A stretch of DNA of 35,898 nucleotides from contig CABUXM010000012.1 in the NCBI GenBank assembly GCA_902495545.1, forward strand, positions 1 to 35,898, written 5' to 3'. Within the stretch, counting starts at the first letter, position 1. Every line of letters starts with the position of its first letter. This DNA comes from an uncultured Collinsella sp. GTDB taxonomy: Bacteria > Actinomycetota > Coriobacteriia > Coriobacteriales > Coriobacteriaceae. Positions 1-8,029 of the stretch are shown piece after piece. Below the pieces are notes generated by a model. It was not told the DNA's origin. It did not search any database and saw only the letters and a program-made list of their open reading frames with translations. Both the position numbers and the translations under genes were made by a program.

Positions 1-297
1 ACCGAGGGCTTGGGCGACACGGGCTGCGCCACCTGGACGCACCCCCGCGGCGGCTACTTTGTAAGCTTCGATGGTCCCGAGGGCTCGGCCCAGAAGGTCG
101 CCGCGCTTTGCGCCGACCTGGGTGTCAAGCTCACGCCGGCCGGTGCTACCTGGCCCTATGGCAAGGACCCGCGCGACACCAACATCCGCATCGCGCCGAG
201 CTATCCCACGGTCGAGGACCTGGAGGCCGCGCTCGATGTTCTGGTGCTGGCCGTTAAGCTCGTCGCTGCCGGGCTTGCGCGTGCCGAGCGCGCCTAA
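1..297 (+). CDS. MocR-type PLP-dependent aminotransferase, C-terminal end (5' truncated)
   Basis: The reading frame is open from the left edge to TAA at 295-297, so only about the last 98 residues of a longer protein are present. The stretch WTHPRGGYFVS, followed later by PYGKDPRDTNIRIAPSYP, resembles the C-terminal small domain of the Aminotran_MocR group of fold-type I PLP transaminases, where the Arg of the NIRIAPS segment would bind the substrate carboxylate. The PLP lysine and the large domain lie upstream of the window. These enzymes move amino groups between amino acids and 2-oxoacids in the cytoplasm; the substrate cannot be told from this fragment. The next gene starts 51 bases downstream with its own ribosome site. 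Family call fairly sure, exact enzyme unknown. Confidence 0.75.
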   Translation, partial: TEGLGDTGCATWTHPRGGYFVSFDGPEGSAQKVAALCADLGVKLTPAGATWPYGKDPRDTNIRIAPSYPTVEDLEAALDVLVLAVKLVAAGLARAERA

Positions 298-348
298 CGC
301 GCGGCTTCCCGTACTATCTGCACTTTCGATACGTAAAGGAGCGTATAC

Positions 349-663
349 ATGGATTTGGGTATTTCCACCAACCCCACGCCAGAGCTCTACACCATTAAGG
401 TAACCGGCGAGATCGATATCTCTAACGCCGATAGCCTGCGCAATGCCATCGACCTGGCGCTCGAGCAGCCCACCGAGGCCGTTGAGCTCGATTTTGCCCA
501 GGTGAGCTATATCGATTCGACGGGCATTGGCGTGCTCGTGGGCGCCGCGCACCACGCGGTCGACCACGGTAAGCGCTTTAGCTGCACCAATGTGCAGCCC
601 CCGGTGATGCGCGTGGTTCAGCTGTTGGGTGTCGACCAGGAGATTTCGATCACCGCTGCATAA
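349..663 (+). CDS. STAS-domain anti-sigma factor antagonist
   Basis: This 104-residue protein is a single STAS domain. The motif YIDSTGIGVLV (residues 54-64) holds Ser57, the residue that an anti-sigma kinase phosphorylates in SpoIIAA/RsbV-type proteins; a strand-helix pattern with GEIDISNA (residues 20-27) precedes it. In this family the unphosphorylated form binds an anti-sigma factor and frees a sigma factor. No anti-sigma kinase, PP2C phosphatase or sigma factor is nearby, so the partner is unknown. The ATG is preceded by AAAGGAG with suitable spacing. Length is normal for RsbV/SpoIIAA. The domain is certain; the pathway is inference. Confidence 0.88.
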   Translation: MDLGISTNPTPELYTIKVTGEIDISNADSLRNAIDLALEQPTEAVELDFAQVSYIDSTGIGVLVGAAHHAVDHGKRFSCTNVQPPVMRVVQLLGVDQEISITAA

Positions 664-816
664 TCTTTGCCCCCAAAAGGGCGTGCCGTTTGGCATATGT
701 TTGTGATGCGCTCGGACGTTTTGGCGTCCGGGCGCTATACTTGACCGAATGAATAGACGAGTTCCGGCCGAATGGCGCGGTGCGGGCTCGACTCACATCG
801 AGCCTTGGAGGTATGT

Positions 817-1434
817 GTGTTTGGTATTGGAGAGGGTGAGCTCGCGATCATCGTGGTCTTCGGCTTTTTGCTGTTTGGCCCGGATAAGCTCCCACAGATG
901 GGCCGCACGATCGGCCGTGCCATCCGTCAGTTCCGCGAGACGCAGGAAAAGATGACGGCCGTTGTTCAGTCCGAGATTATCGATCCGGTGAGCGAGGCCG
1001 CGTCGGCCCCGGCCAAGCCCAAGAAGGCTGCTGCAACCGACGACGATTCCGATGCGGATGAGGATGCCGCCGAGACGGCAGCGCCCGCCAAGAAGGAGAC
1101 CTTTGCCGAGCGTCGCGCCCGTCTTGCTGCCGAGAAGGCCGCAAGCGAGGGTGCTGCCGAGGGCGAGGGCGCTGCCGAAGAGGCTGAAGCCGAGGGTCCC
1201 GAGCCCGCCGCTGCCGAGTCCGAGACCGGAGCCGCTGTCGAGCCCGCTCCTGCCGCCGAGCCCGAGCCTGCTGCAGAGCCGGAGCCCGAGCCCGAGCCGG
1301 CAGAGCCCACGACGGCTGACCTCTACGCCCGTCGTCCCCGCAAGCGCAAGGCCGTCGTCGACCAGCTCGCTCGCGAGCTCGAGGCCGAGGACGACGCCGC
1401 TGCCGCCGATGCCCCGAAGGGAGGCGATGAGTAA
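817..1434 (+). CDS. tatA: Sec-independent translocase TatA/TatB family protein with long acidic tail
   Basis: I place the start at GTG 817, six bases after GGAG (807-810), because this gives the canonical N-terminus MFGIGEGELAII. An in-frame ATG at 772 would add 15 residues before it. The protein has one short transmembrane helix (about residues 8-20), the hinge motif FGPDKLP, and an amphipathic helix with GRTIGRAIRQF, as in TatA/TatB. From about residue 70 to the end (205 aa in all) it is a low-complexity Ala/Glu/Pro-rich acidic tail that ends in a basic KRKAVVDQL segment; typical TatA is 60-90 residues and TatB 140-180. It forms the export pore or receptor for folded proteins together with TatC. 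Its TAA overlaps the tatC ATG. Whether it acts as TatA, TatB or both cannot be told here. Confidence 0.88.
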   Translation: MFGIGEGELAIIVVFGFLLFGPDKLPQMGRTIGRAIRQFRETQEKMTAVVQSEIIDPVSEAASAPAKPKKAAATDDDSDADEDAAETAAPAKKETFAERRARLAAEKAASEGAAEGEGAAEEAEAEGPEPAAAESETGAAVEPAPAAEPEPAAEPEPEPEPAEPTTADLYARRPRKRKAVVDQLARELEAEDDAAAADAPKGGDE

Positions 1435-2225
1435 TGCCTATCGGACCTGCGCGCATGCCGCTCTTCGATCACCTGGGAGAGCTCCGTCGCCGCCTGACCA
1501 TCGTGGTCGTGTCGGTGTTTGCCGCCGCCATCGTGCTGTATTTCGCCACGCCCGTGGTGCTCGACATATTGGAAGATCCCATCCGCTCCTTTGTGCCGGA
1601 CGGTAAGTTCTACATCACCACCACGCTCGGCGGCTTTGGCCTGCGCTTCTCGCTGGCCATCAAGATGGCCGTGGTCATGTGCACGCCCATGATCATCTGG
1701 CAGATTCTGGCATTTTTCCTGCCGGCACTGCGTCCCAACGAGCGCAAATGGGTCGTGCCCACGGTGCTCGCCTCGACGGTGCTGTTCTTCCTGGGTGCCA
1801 TCTTCTGCTACTTCATCATCATCCCTGCGGGCTTTGAGTGGCTTATCGGCGAGACCTCGGCCGTCGCCACGGCGCTGCCCGACCTGGAGAACTACGTCAA
1901 CATGGAGCTGCTCTTTATGATCGGCTTTGGCGTGGCGTTTGAGCTGCCGCTCATCATCTTCTACCTGTCCGTCTTCCACATCGTGTCCTACGCGGCCTTC
2001 CGCAGTGCCTGGCGCTACGTGTACGTAGGCCTGCTCGTGGGTTCGGCTGTGATCACGCCCGACGGCTCGCCTGTCACCCTGGGCCTTATGTACGGCGCCC
2101 TGCTTTCGCTCTACGAGATTTCGCTCGCTATCGCGCGCGTGGTCATTACCGCGCGCGAGGGCAAGGAGGGCCTGTTCGTGAGCCGTCTGGACCTATTCTC
2201 GGACGACGAGGGCGACGAGGAGTAA
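1434..2225 (+). CDS. tatC: Sec-independent protein translocase TatC
   Basis: A 263-residue polytopic membrane protein starting with the TatC signature MPLFDHLGELRRRL (near residues 8-21), the cytoplasmic region that recognises twin-arginine signals. Six hydrophobic segments follow, with the conserved FELPLIIFYLS region near residues 170-180 and a final segment containing TPDGSPVT. The start ATG overlaps the stop of the upstream tatA as TAATG, and GGGAGG at 1419-1424 serves as ribosome site, so the two genes are translationally coupled. An internal ATG at 1455 (MPLFDH) is an alternative start. Together the pair could form a minimal TatAC system; no separate third component is seen. The C-terminus is acidic. 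Family assignment is secure. Confidence 0.95.
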   Translation: MPIGPARMPLFDHLGELRRRLTIVVVSVFAAAIVLYFATPVVLDILEDPIRSFVPDGKFYITTTLGGFGLRFSLAIKMAVVMCTPMIIWQILAFFLPALRPNERKWVVPTVLASTVLFFLGAIFCYFIIIPAGFEWLIGETSAVATALPDLENYVNMELLFMIGFGVAFELPLIIFYLSVFHIVSYAAFRSAWRYVYVGLLVGSAVITPDGSPVTLGLMYGALLSLYEISLAIARVVITAREGKEGLFVSRLDLFSDDEGDEE

Positions 2226-2231
2226 ATCGGT

Positions 2232-2588
2232 ATGCACGAGGTTGGCATTGTCAACGGCATACTCGATACAGTGATTCGCGCGGCGCGTGGGGCGGGGGCC
2301 TCGCGCGCCGTTTTGGTAACGCTGCGTATCGGGGATATGACCGAGGTCGTGCGCGAGGCGCTTGACTTTGCGTGGGAGACGTTTCGCGACGAGGACCCGC
2401 TCACGCGCGGCTGCGAGCTTGCCGTGGAGGAAGTCCATCCACAAAGCGAGTGTCTGGACTGCGGCAAGGTCTTTGAGCACGATCGCTTTCACTGTCGCTG
2501 TCCCCAGTGTGGTGGTGCCAACGTGCGCCTACTGCACGGCCGCGAGCTCGATATCGCGAGTATCGAAATCGAAACCCCCGACGATTAG
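2232..2588 (+). CDS. hypA: Hydrogenase nickel-insertion chaperone HypA
   Basis: 118 residues starting MHE, where His2 is the nickel ligand of HypA proteins. The zinc-binding loop is visible as C74-x2-C77 and C90-x2-C93, with an extra Cys88 in the second knuckle (CRCPQC). Length matches the usual 113-118. HypA carries Ni(II) and works with HypB to load [NiFe]-hydrogenases or other nickel enzymes in the cytoplasm. It starts six bases after tatC, and hypB follows 55 bases later. The spacer before hypB carries a small dyad CCATC/GATGG (2597-2610) and a TATAAA at 2613-2618, so hypB may have its own promoter. No hypC-F or hydrogenase genes are in the window. Confidence 0.93.
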   Translation: MHEVGIVNGILDTVIRAARGAGASRAVLVTLRIGDMTEVVREALDFAWETFRDEDPLTRGCELAVEEVHPQSECLDCGKVFEHDRFHCRCPQCGGANVRLLHGRELDIASIEIETPDD

Positions 2589-2643
2589 CCCGCTAGCCAT
2601 CTAGTGATGGGGTATAAAGGGGCCAAAGTAAGGAGCGCTAAGT

Positions 2644-3327
2644 ATGGCCGAGAAAACGATTGATATCGCGTCGCCGATTCTGTCGCGCAACGAGCGCCTG
2701 GCAGATCAGCTGCGTCAGCGATTTAATGAGACAAACACCTATGTGATCAATGTGCTGTCGAGTCCAGGTTCGGGCAAGACCACCACGATCCTGGGCACCA
2801 ACGAGCGCCTGCGCGACAAGGCTGGCCTGCGCAGTGCCGTCATTGAGGGCGATATCGCCTCGGATGTCGACGCCATCACCATGAAGGAAGCCGGCATGCC
2901 CGCCATCCAGATCAACACGGGCGGCCTGTGCCACCTCGAGGGCAACATGATCATGGAGGCTGTCGATGCGTTCGACCAGGCCGTCGGTCTGGAGAACATC
3001 GACGTCATCTTTATCGAAAATGTGGGCAACCTGGTCTGCCCGGTCGATTTTGACCTGGGCGAGAACCTGTCCATCATGATTCTCTCGGTGCCTGAGGGCG
3101 ACGACAAGCCCATCAAGTACCCGGGCATCTTCCAACATGCCGGCGCGCAGCTGCTCAACAAGGTCGACGTGGCCCCGGCTTTCGATTTTGACATGGATAG
3201 GTATACTAAGACACTCGATGACCTCAATCCGCAGGCGCCGCGGTTTGCCGTGAGCGCGCGCAAGGGCGAGGGCATGGATGCCTGGTGCGATTGGCTCATC
3301 GGGCAGATCGAGCAAGCAAGGGCGTAA
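2644..3327 (+). CDS. hypB: Hydrogenase/nickel maturation GTPase HypB
   Basis: 227-residue SIMIBI-class GTPase. The P-loop is SSPGSGKTT (residues 39-47); EGDIASDVDA is the Mg/switch region. GGLCHLEGNMI carries Cys96 and His97, the conserved metal site of the HypB G-domain. Later LLNKVDV is the base-recognition NKxD motif. The N-terminal CxxCGC nickel site and the His-rich stretch of some HypBs are absent, as in shorter homologues. It hydrolyses GTP to drive nickel transfer with HypA. A good ribosome site (AAGGAG) precedes the ATG. The target nickel enzyme is not encoded nearby. Confidence 0.95.
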   Translation: MAEKTIDIASPILSRNERLADQLRQRFNETNTYVINVLSSPGSGKTTTILGTNERLRDKAGLRSAVIEGDIASDVDAITMKEAGMPAIQINTGGLCHLEGNMIMEAVDAFDQAVGLENIDVIFIENVGNLVCPVDFDLGENLSIMILSVPEGDDKPIKYPGIFQHAGAQLLNKVDVAPAFDFDMDRYTKTLDDLNPQAPRFAVSARKGEGMDAWCDWLIGQIEQARA

Positions 3328-3381
3328 ATCGGCCGCCACACGGGCGGGCGTAGCCGCAGAGACACGAGATAGGAGCCTCTT

Positions 3382-5976
3382 TTGAAGCTCATCATCGCCG
3401 AGAAAAACGACGCCGCGCGGCAGATCGCCGAGCGTCTGTCCACGGGCAAACCCAAAAAGGACAAGGTGTACAACACCGCCATCTACCGTTTTGAGTGGAA
3501 GGGCGAGGAGTGCGTGACGATCGGTCTTGCCGGTCACATCCTTGCGCCCGATTTTTGCGACAGCGTGCTGTTCGATAAAAAGCTGGGCTGGTATTCGGTT
3601 ACTGAGGACGGCGAGATGCTGCCGTCCGACATGCCCGATGGCCTGGCGCGCCCGCCCTATGACACCAAGCGCAAGCCGTTTCTTGCCGACGGTATCTCCA
3701 TCAAGGGCTGGAAGCTTGAGAGTCTGCCCTACCTCACCTGGGCACCCGTCATTAAGCTGCCGGCCGAGAAGGAGCTCATCCGCTCGCTCAAGAACCTCGC
3801 CAAAAAGTCCGACAGCGTCATCATCGCTACGGACTTCGATCGCGAGGGCGAGCTGATCGGTTCGGACGCCCTCAACAAGGTGCGCGAGGTTGCGCCCGAC
3901 TTGCCGGTCGCCCGCGCCCAGTATTCTTCGTTTACCAAGGCCGAGATCACGCAGGCCTTCGATAATCTCGTCTCGCTCGACCAGAACCTGGCCGATGCCG
4001 GCGAGAGCCGTCAGCACATCGACCTCATTTGGGGTGCGGTGCTCACGCGCTACCTGACGCTCGCCAAGTTTGGCGGCTTTGGCAACGTGCGTTCCGCCGG
4101 CCGCGTGCAGACGCCGACGCTTGCCCTGGTGGTCGAGCGCGAGCGCGAGCGCATGGCGTTTGTGCCCGAGGACTATTGGCAGATCCGCGGCATGGGCGCC
4201 GCACAGGGTGCTGCCGAGGATGACCGCTTTAAGATCGCGCACAAGACGGCGCGCTTTACCGACAAGGATGCTGCTGAGACGGCGTACGGCCATGTTGACG
4301 GCGTCGCGACGGCAACCGTCGCCGCGGTGACCAAGCGCTCCCGCAAGCAGCAGCCGCCCACGCCGTTTGCGACTACCTCGCTGCAGGCCGCCGCCGCTGC
4401 CGAGGGCATCTCGCCTGCGCGTACCATGCGCATCGCCGAGTCTCTCTACATGGCGGGCCTCATCAGCTACCCGCGTGTCGATAATACCGTGTACCCCGCG
4501 ACGCTCGATCTGGGCGCCGTGGTGCGCGACCTGGCAAAGATCAACCCGGCGCTGGCGCCCGTGTGCAAAAAGGTACTCGCTGGTCCCATGAAGCCCACGC
4601 GCGGTAAAGTCGAGACCACCGACCACCCGCCTATCTACCCCACGGGCGAGGGCGATCCGTCCACGCTCGACGGCGGCCAGCGCAAGCTCTATGACCTGAT
4701 CGCCCGTCGCTTCCTGGCGACGCTTATGGGTCCCGCGACCATCGAGAACACCAAGCTCGAGCTCGACGTGAACGGTGAGCCGTTCGTGGCTTCGGGCGAT
4801 GTGCTCGTGACTCCGGGCTTCCGCGAGGCGTATCCGTATGGACTTAAGCGCGATGAGCAGATGCCGCCGCTGGAGCAGGGCGATACGGTCGACGTGTTCG
4901 ACATTAAGCTCGAGGCCAAGCAGACCGAGCCGCCCGCGCGCTACAGCCAGGGCAAGCTCGTGCAGGAGATGGAAAAGCGCGGCCTGGGTACCAAGTCCAC
5001 GCGTGCGAGTATCATCGAGCGCCTGTATGCCGTGCGCTATCTCAAAAATGATCCCGTTGAGCCGAGCCAGCTGGGCATCGCCATCATCGACGCGCTGACG
5101 CAATTTGCCCCGCGCATCACGAGCCCCGATATGACCAGCGAGCTCGACGGCGACATGACCCGCGTCGAGCGCGGCGAGGATACCGAAGAGCATGTCGTGA
5201 CGCACTCGCGCGCGCTGCTGGCTGGCGTGCTCGACGAGCTGCTCAAGCATACGCAGGAGCTGGGCGACGCCATCAGCGACGCCGTCACGGCCGATGCGCG
5301 CGTGGGTGCCTGCCCCAAGTGCGGCAAGGATCTGGTTATGAAGACGAGCGCCAAGACCCGCGGTAGCTTTATCGGCTGCATGGGCTGGCCCGACTGCGAC
5401 GTGACCTATCCGGTGCCGAGCGGCGTCAAGGTAAGCCCGCTCGAGGGCGAGGCGGCCGTGTGCCCCGAGTGCGGCGCGCCGCGCATTAAATGCCAGCCGT
5501 TCCGTCAGAAGGCCTTCGAGATTTGCGTGAACCCCACGTGCCCCACCAACTACGAGCCTGACCTTAAGGTGGGCGAGTGCAAGGTGTGTGCCGAGGCCGG
5601 ACGCCATGGCGACCTGATCGCGCACAAGAGCGAAAAGAGCGGCAAGCGCTTTATCCGCTGCACCAACTACGATGACTGCGGCGTGAGCTATCCGCTGCCG
5701 GCGCGTGGCAAGCTCGAGGCGACGGGCGAGACCTGTCCCGAGTGCGGCGCCCCCATCGTGGTGGTCAACACGGCGCGCGGCCCGTGGCGCATCTGCGTGA
5801 ACATGGACTGCCCGACCAAGGAGAAGAAGCCCGCCCGCGGCCGCAAGACCACGACCAAGGCGAGCACGGCAAAGAAGACGACGGCGGCCAAGAAGACTTC
5901 GACCGCCAAGAAGTCGACCGCCAAGAAGACTGCCGCGAAAAAGACGACCACCAAGAAGGCGGCCGCCGACAAGTAG
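3382..5976 (+). CDS. topA: DNA topoisomerase I, archaeal-type, with zinc fingers and Lys-rich tail
   Basis: 864 residues, starting at TTG 3382 six bases after AGGAG. The Toprim domain opens with MKLIIAEKNDAARQIAERL, has a large insertion, and contains the acidic motif FDREGE with D151, D153 and E157 region residues that bind Mg. The catalytic tyrosine is Y363 in LISYPRVDNTVYP. The toprim layout and the PRVDNTVYP wording resemble archaeal TopA more than E. coli TopA. Zinc knuckles begin at C644 (CPKCGKDL), followed by CPECGAP repeats and two further Cys clusters. From about residue 814 to the end the protein is almost only Lys, Ala and Thr in KKT/AKK repeats, like histone H1 or other DNA-binding tails. 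It relaxes negative supercoils by type IA strand passage. A strong terminator follows. Confidence 0.95.
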   Translation: MKLIIAEKNDAARQIAERLSTGKPKKDKVYNTAIYRFEWKGEECVTIGLAGHILAPDFCDSVLFDKKLGWYSVTEDGEMLPSDMPDGLARPPYDTKRKPFLADGISIKGWKLESLPYLTWAPVIKLPAEKELIRSLKNLAKKSDSVIIATDFDREGELIGSDALNKVREVAPDLPVARAQYSSFTKAEITQAFDNLVSLDQNLADAGESRQHIDLIWGAVLTRYLTLAKFGGFGNVRSAGRVQTPTLALVVERERERMAFVPEDYWQIRGMGAAQGAAEDDRFKIAHKTARFTDKDAAETAYGHVDGVATATVAAVTKRSRKQQPPTPFATTSLQAAAAAEGISPARTMRIAESLYMAGLISYPRVDNTVYPATLDLGAVVRDLAKINPALAPVCKKVLAGPMKPTRGKVETTDHPPIYPTGEGDPSTLDGGQRKLYDLIARRFLATLMGPATIENTKLELDVNGEPFVASGDVLVTPGFREAYPYGLKRDEQMPPLEQGDTVDVFDIKLEAKQTEPPARYSQGKLVQEMEKRGLGTKSTRASIIERLYAVRYLKNDPVEPSQLGIAIIDALTQFAPRITSPDMTSELDGDMTRVERGEDTEEHVVTHSRALLAGVLDELLKHTQELGDAISDAVTADARVGACPKCGKDLVMKTSAKTRGSFIGCMGWPDCDVTYPVPSGVKVSPLEGEAAVCPECGAPRIKCQPFRQKAFEICVNPTCPTNYEPDLKVGECKVCAEAGRHGDLIAHKSEKSGKRFIRCTNYDDCGVSYPLPARGKLEATGETCPECGAPIVVVNTARGPWRICVNMDCPTKEKKPARGRKTTTKASTAKKTTAAKKTSTAKKSTAKKTAAKKTTTKKAAADK

Positions 5977-6003
5977 CGGCGCAGTCGGAACATTGACTAA
6001 AAC

Positions 6004-6041
6004 AAAAACGAGCGAGGACCTCAAAATCCTCGCTCGTTTTT
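6004..6041 (+). terminator. Rho-independent terminator after topA
   Basis: An 11-bp perfect stem (6008-6018 with 6027-6037, ACGAGCGAGGA and its complement), an 8-base loop, and a run of seven T. An A-rich run upstream gives a T-run on the other strand too, so it can also stop the converging minus-strand gene that ends at 6122. Confidence 0.93.
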
Positions 6042-6045
6042 TTAT

Positions 6046-6103
6046 CCGGCAGTTAGGGACGTTTCTTTTCTGCCGGCAGTTTAGGAACGTCCCTAACTGC
6101 CGG
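6046..6103. repeat. Palindromic intergenic repeat with AGGGACGT core
   Basis: An 18-bp perfect inverted repeat: 6046-6063 (CCGGCAGTTAGGGACGTT) and its exact complement at 6086-6103. Between them, near 6072-6090, lies a third, imperfect direct copy of the same motif. It sits just after the bidirectional terminator between two converging genes and looks like a REP-type element. A related AGGGAC palindrome lies at 7174-7242. Confidence 0.75.
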
Positions 6104-6121
6104 CTCGGGAACGACAAAGCG

Positions 6122-7105
6122 CTAGTTCACTTCGACGGGTTTGGCGCCGGGATAGCGCTCCTCAAAGTCTAGGCGGTACTTATTGTCATTGGTGCCCGCT
6201 ACGTTGTCGCGCGACAGCGGCGCCACGATCTCATTCTTGTGGTCCGCAGGCTTGGCGTATTTCAGGCTGATCTCCCAGGCATCACAGATTGCGTCAATGC
6301 GGTGATCCAGGTCGTCGTACAGGGCAACGATGTCTTTCCAGGAGCTGTAGTTCTTGGAGCTCGTCGGGACGTCTAGGTCCTCGACGATGTCGTAATACTG
6401 CTCGATGGTGTCCTCCGTGCGCTCGGCGACGTCGGCGAGATTTTGACGGGTGGTTCGATCCTCTTCCAGATAGCTGCCGTTGAAGTTCTGTGCGCAGCCA
6501 CGGACGTAGTTGTCGAGGTCTTCGAGCAAGTCGTAGTATTCGCTCAGTCGGCGGTAGAGGTTCTGCTCGGAGAGCGTTGCTTCGCCGCCATCCTCGTCGT
6601 CATCGTCATCATCGTCGTACAGGCTGTTGGGATCGCCGAGAGGCTTTAGGTCATCGTCGTCGACGTCATGGTGCAGCTTAGCTACCTCGGCAGTCGTCTG
6701 CGTGGCGGCGTTGTCGAAAGGCTTGATCACAAAGAAAACGACCAGGGCGATGATGATCGCCACCAGCACAACGATAACGGCGATAAGCGGCCCGGTGCCG
6801 CTTTTTTTGGGAGCGGGGGTCTGTGGCGAAGCGGGCGCGTATGCGGGAGCCGGCTGCTGTTGGGGCGAGCCGCTCGCGACGGGTATGCGCTGCGTGGTCT
6901 CGACGGCCGCGGGGCCTGCGGCGAGGTCGGGGCGATAGGCGAGGGGGTCGTCCGCCTTGGCTTGCGGCGTATCGAGGGAACCGGTCTGCTCAAAAGCGGG
7001 CTGGCTATCGCTCGCGGTTGTTTGCTCAACGGGTGCACCGCACGAGGTGCAGAACTTGGCATCATCTGCAAGAAGTTTGCCGCACGAGGCGCAATACCGA
7101 GACAT
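6122..7105 (-). CDS. Zinc-ribbon, single-pass membrane protein of unknown function
   Basis: I start the gene at the ATG read from 7105 on the minus strand, giving MSRYCASCGK, because AAAGGAG sits just upstream; an in-frame ATG six codons earlier lacks such a site. The 327-residue product has an N-terminal zinc ribbon (C5-x2-C8 and C19-x2-C22), a Pro/Gln/Ala-rich linker to about residue 100, one transmembrane helix (about 105-127), and a C-terminal extracytoplasmic domain of about 200 residues. That domain begins with a striking acidic run of seven Asp and is otherwise predicted helical, with many Tyr and Asp. Proteins of this build (zinc ribbon plus membrane anchor) are common in Firmicutes and Actinobacteria without a fixed role. 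I do not recognise a specific function. Confidence 0.8.
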   Translation of the reverse strand: MSRYCASCGKLLADDAKFCTSCGAPVEQTTASDSQPAFEQTGSLDTPQAKADDPLAYRPDLAAGPAAVETTQRIPVASGSPQQQPAPAYAPASPQTPAPKKSGTGPLIAVIVVLVAIIIALVVFFVIKPFDNAATQTTAEVAKLHHDVDDDDLKPLGDPNSLYDDDDDDDEDGGEATLSEQNLYRRLSEYYDLLEDLDNYVRGCAQNFNGSYLEEDRTTRQNLADVAERTEDTIEQYYDIVEDLDVPTSSKNYSSWKDIVALYDDLDHRIDAICDAWEISLKYAKPADHKNEIVAPLSRDNVAGTNDNKYRLDFEERYPGAKPVEVN

Positions 7106-7173
7106 TGCCACTCCTTTCGCCACATTTCAATGCAATACGACGATTATACCCAGCACCCCAAATTCCCCTTCAT

Positions 7174-7242
7174 AAGTTGCGGTGAAATAGGGACTGTTCG
7201 GCGGTCTTAGAGCTTCAATCAGTCCCTATTTCACCGCAACTT
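7174..7242. repeat. Perfect 23-bp palindromic repeat with AGGGAC core
   Basis: Positions 7174-7196 are the exact reverse complement of 7220-7242, separated by a 23-base loop. It lies between a minus-strand gene (start 7105) and tmk (start 7345), so it is not placed as a simple terminator. The AGGGAC core is shared with the repeat at 6046-6103, which suggests one family of mobile or REP-like elements. Confidence 0.78.
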
Positions 7243-7344
7243 TGGAAAGGCACCTTTAGCCATTGGGGACGCGCCGAGCACTGGGGTATCATGGCTTGGT
7301 TGATATATCTGCATTTACGCGCCTTGTAGGAAGGGGCTGCGCCC

Positions 7345-8028
7345 ATGGCTTTTGAGCCCGCTCAACATAGCTTTATCACGCTCGAGGGCGTCGATGGCGC
7401 CGGCAAGTCCACGCAGGCGCGCCTGCTTGCCCGCGCTCTTGAACTCGCTGGCTACCAGGTTGTGAGCCTGCGCGAGCCGGGCGGTACCGCCATCAGCGAA
7501 AAGATCCGTGCTCTGCTGCTCGACCCCGCCAATACGGCGATGGGCGACACCTGCGAGCTGCTGCTCTACGAGGCTGCGCGTGCCCAGCTGGTGCACGAGG
7601 TCATCGCCCCCGCGCTCGCAGCCGGCAAGGTGGTCCTGTGCGATCGCTTCTACGATTCCACGACCTGCTACCAGGCGTTTGCCGACGGCCTCGATCGCCA
7701 GATGGTGCGCGATGCCAACAACCTGGCCGTCGCGGGAACGCACCCGGCGCTCACGCTCGTCTATCACATCACGCCCGAGCAGGCGGCGCTGCGCATGGCC
7801 GCCCGTGGTGCGGCAGACCGCATGGAGGCCAAGGGTATGGCCTTCCAAGAGCGTGTTTACCAGGGATTTTGCGCCATTGCCGCTGAGGAACCAAACCGCG
7901 TAAAGCTCATCGACGCGACCGCGTCCATCGAGGACGTCTTCGCGCAGACGGTTGAGCAGGTTTGCGCCTACGGCCTCCACATTTCCCAGGATGCCGTCGC
8001 TGCCGCGCTAGCCCAGGAGGCCGAGTAA
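7345..8028 (+). CDS. tmk: Thymidylate kinase
   Basis: 227 residues with the P-loop GVDGAGKST (15-23), the LREPGGT motif (42-48) that contacts the nucleotide, and CDRFYDST (D100, R101), the DR(Y/F) signature of dTMP kinases. It phosphorylates dTMP to dTDP in the cytoplasm for DNA synthesis. GGAAGGGG at 7329-7336 is the ribosome site. It is followed at once by holB and ricT, the same order seen around tmk in many Gram-positive genomes. GGGGTATCAT at 7283-7292 may be the -10 region of its promoter. The C-terminus is about 15 residues longer than typical tmk. Function is secure. Confidence 0.96.
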   Translation: MAFEPAQHSFITLEGVDGAGKSTQARLLARALELAGYQVVSLREPGGTAISEKIRALLLDPANTAMGDTCELLLYEAARAQLVHEVIAPALAAGKVVLCDRFYDSTTCYQAFADGLDRQMVRDANNLAVAGTHPALTLVYHITPEQAALRMAARGAADRMEAKGMAFQERVYQGFCAIAAEEPNRVKLIDATASIEDVFAQTVEQVCAYGLHISQDAVAAALAQEAE

Positions 8029-8029
8029 T

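Noticed and set aside
2638..6117. Very long minus-strand open frame opposite hypB and topA
   Set aside because: It is a mirror of GC-rich codon bias. Composition is typical of an antisense shadow (Leu/Ala/His/Arg-rich), with no ribosome site and no known family, while the plus strand has secure genes.
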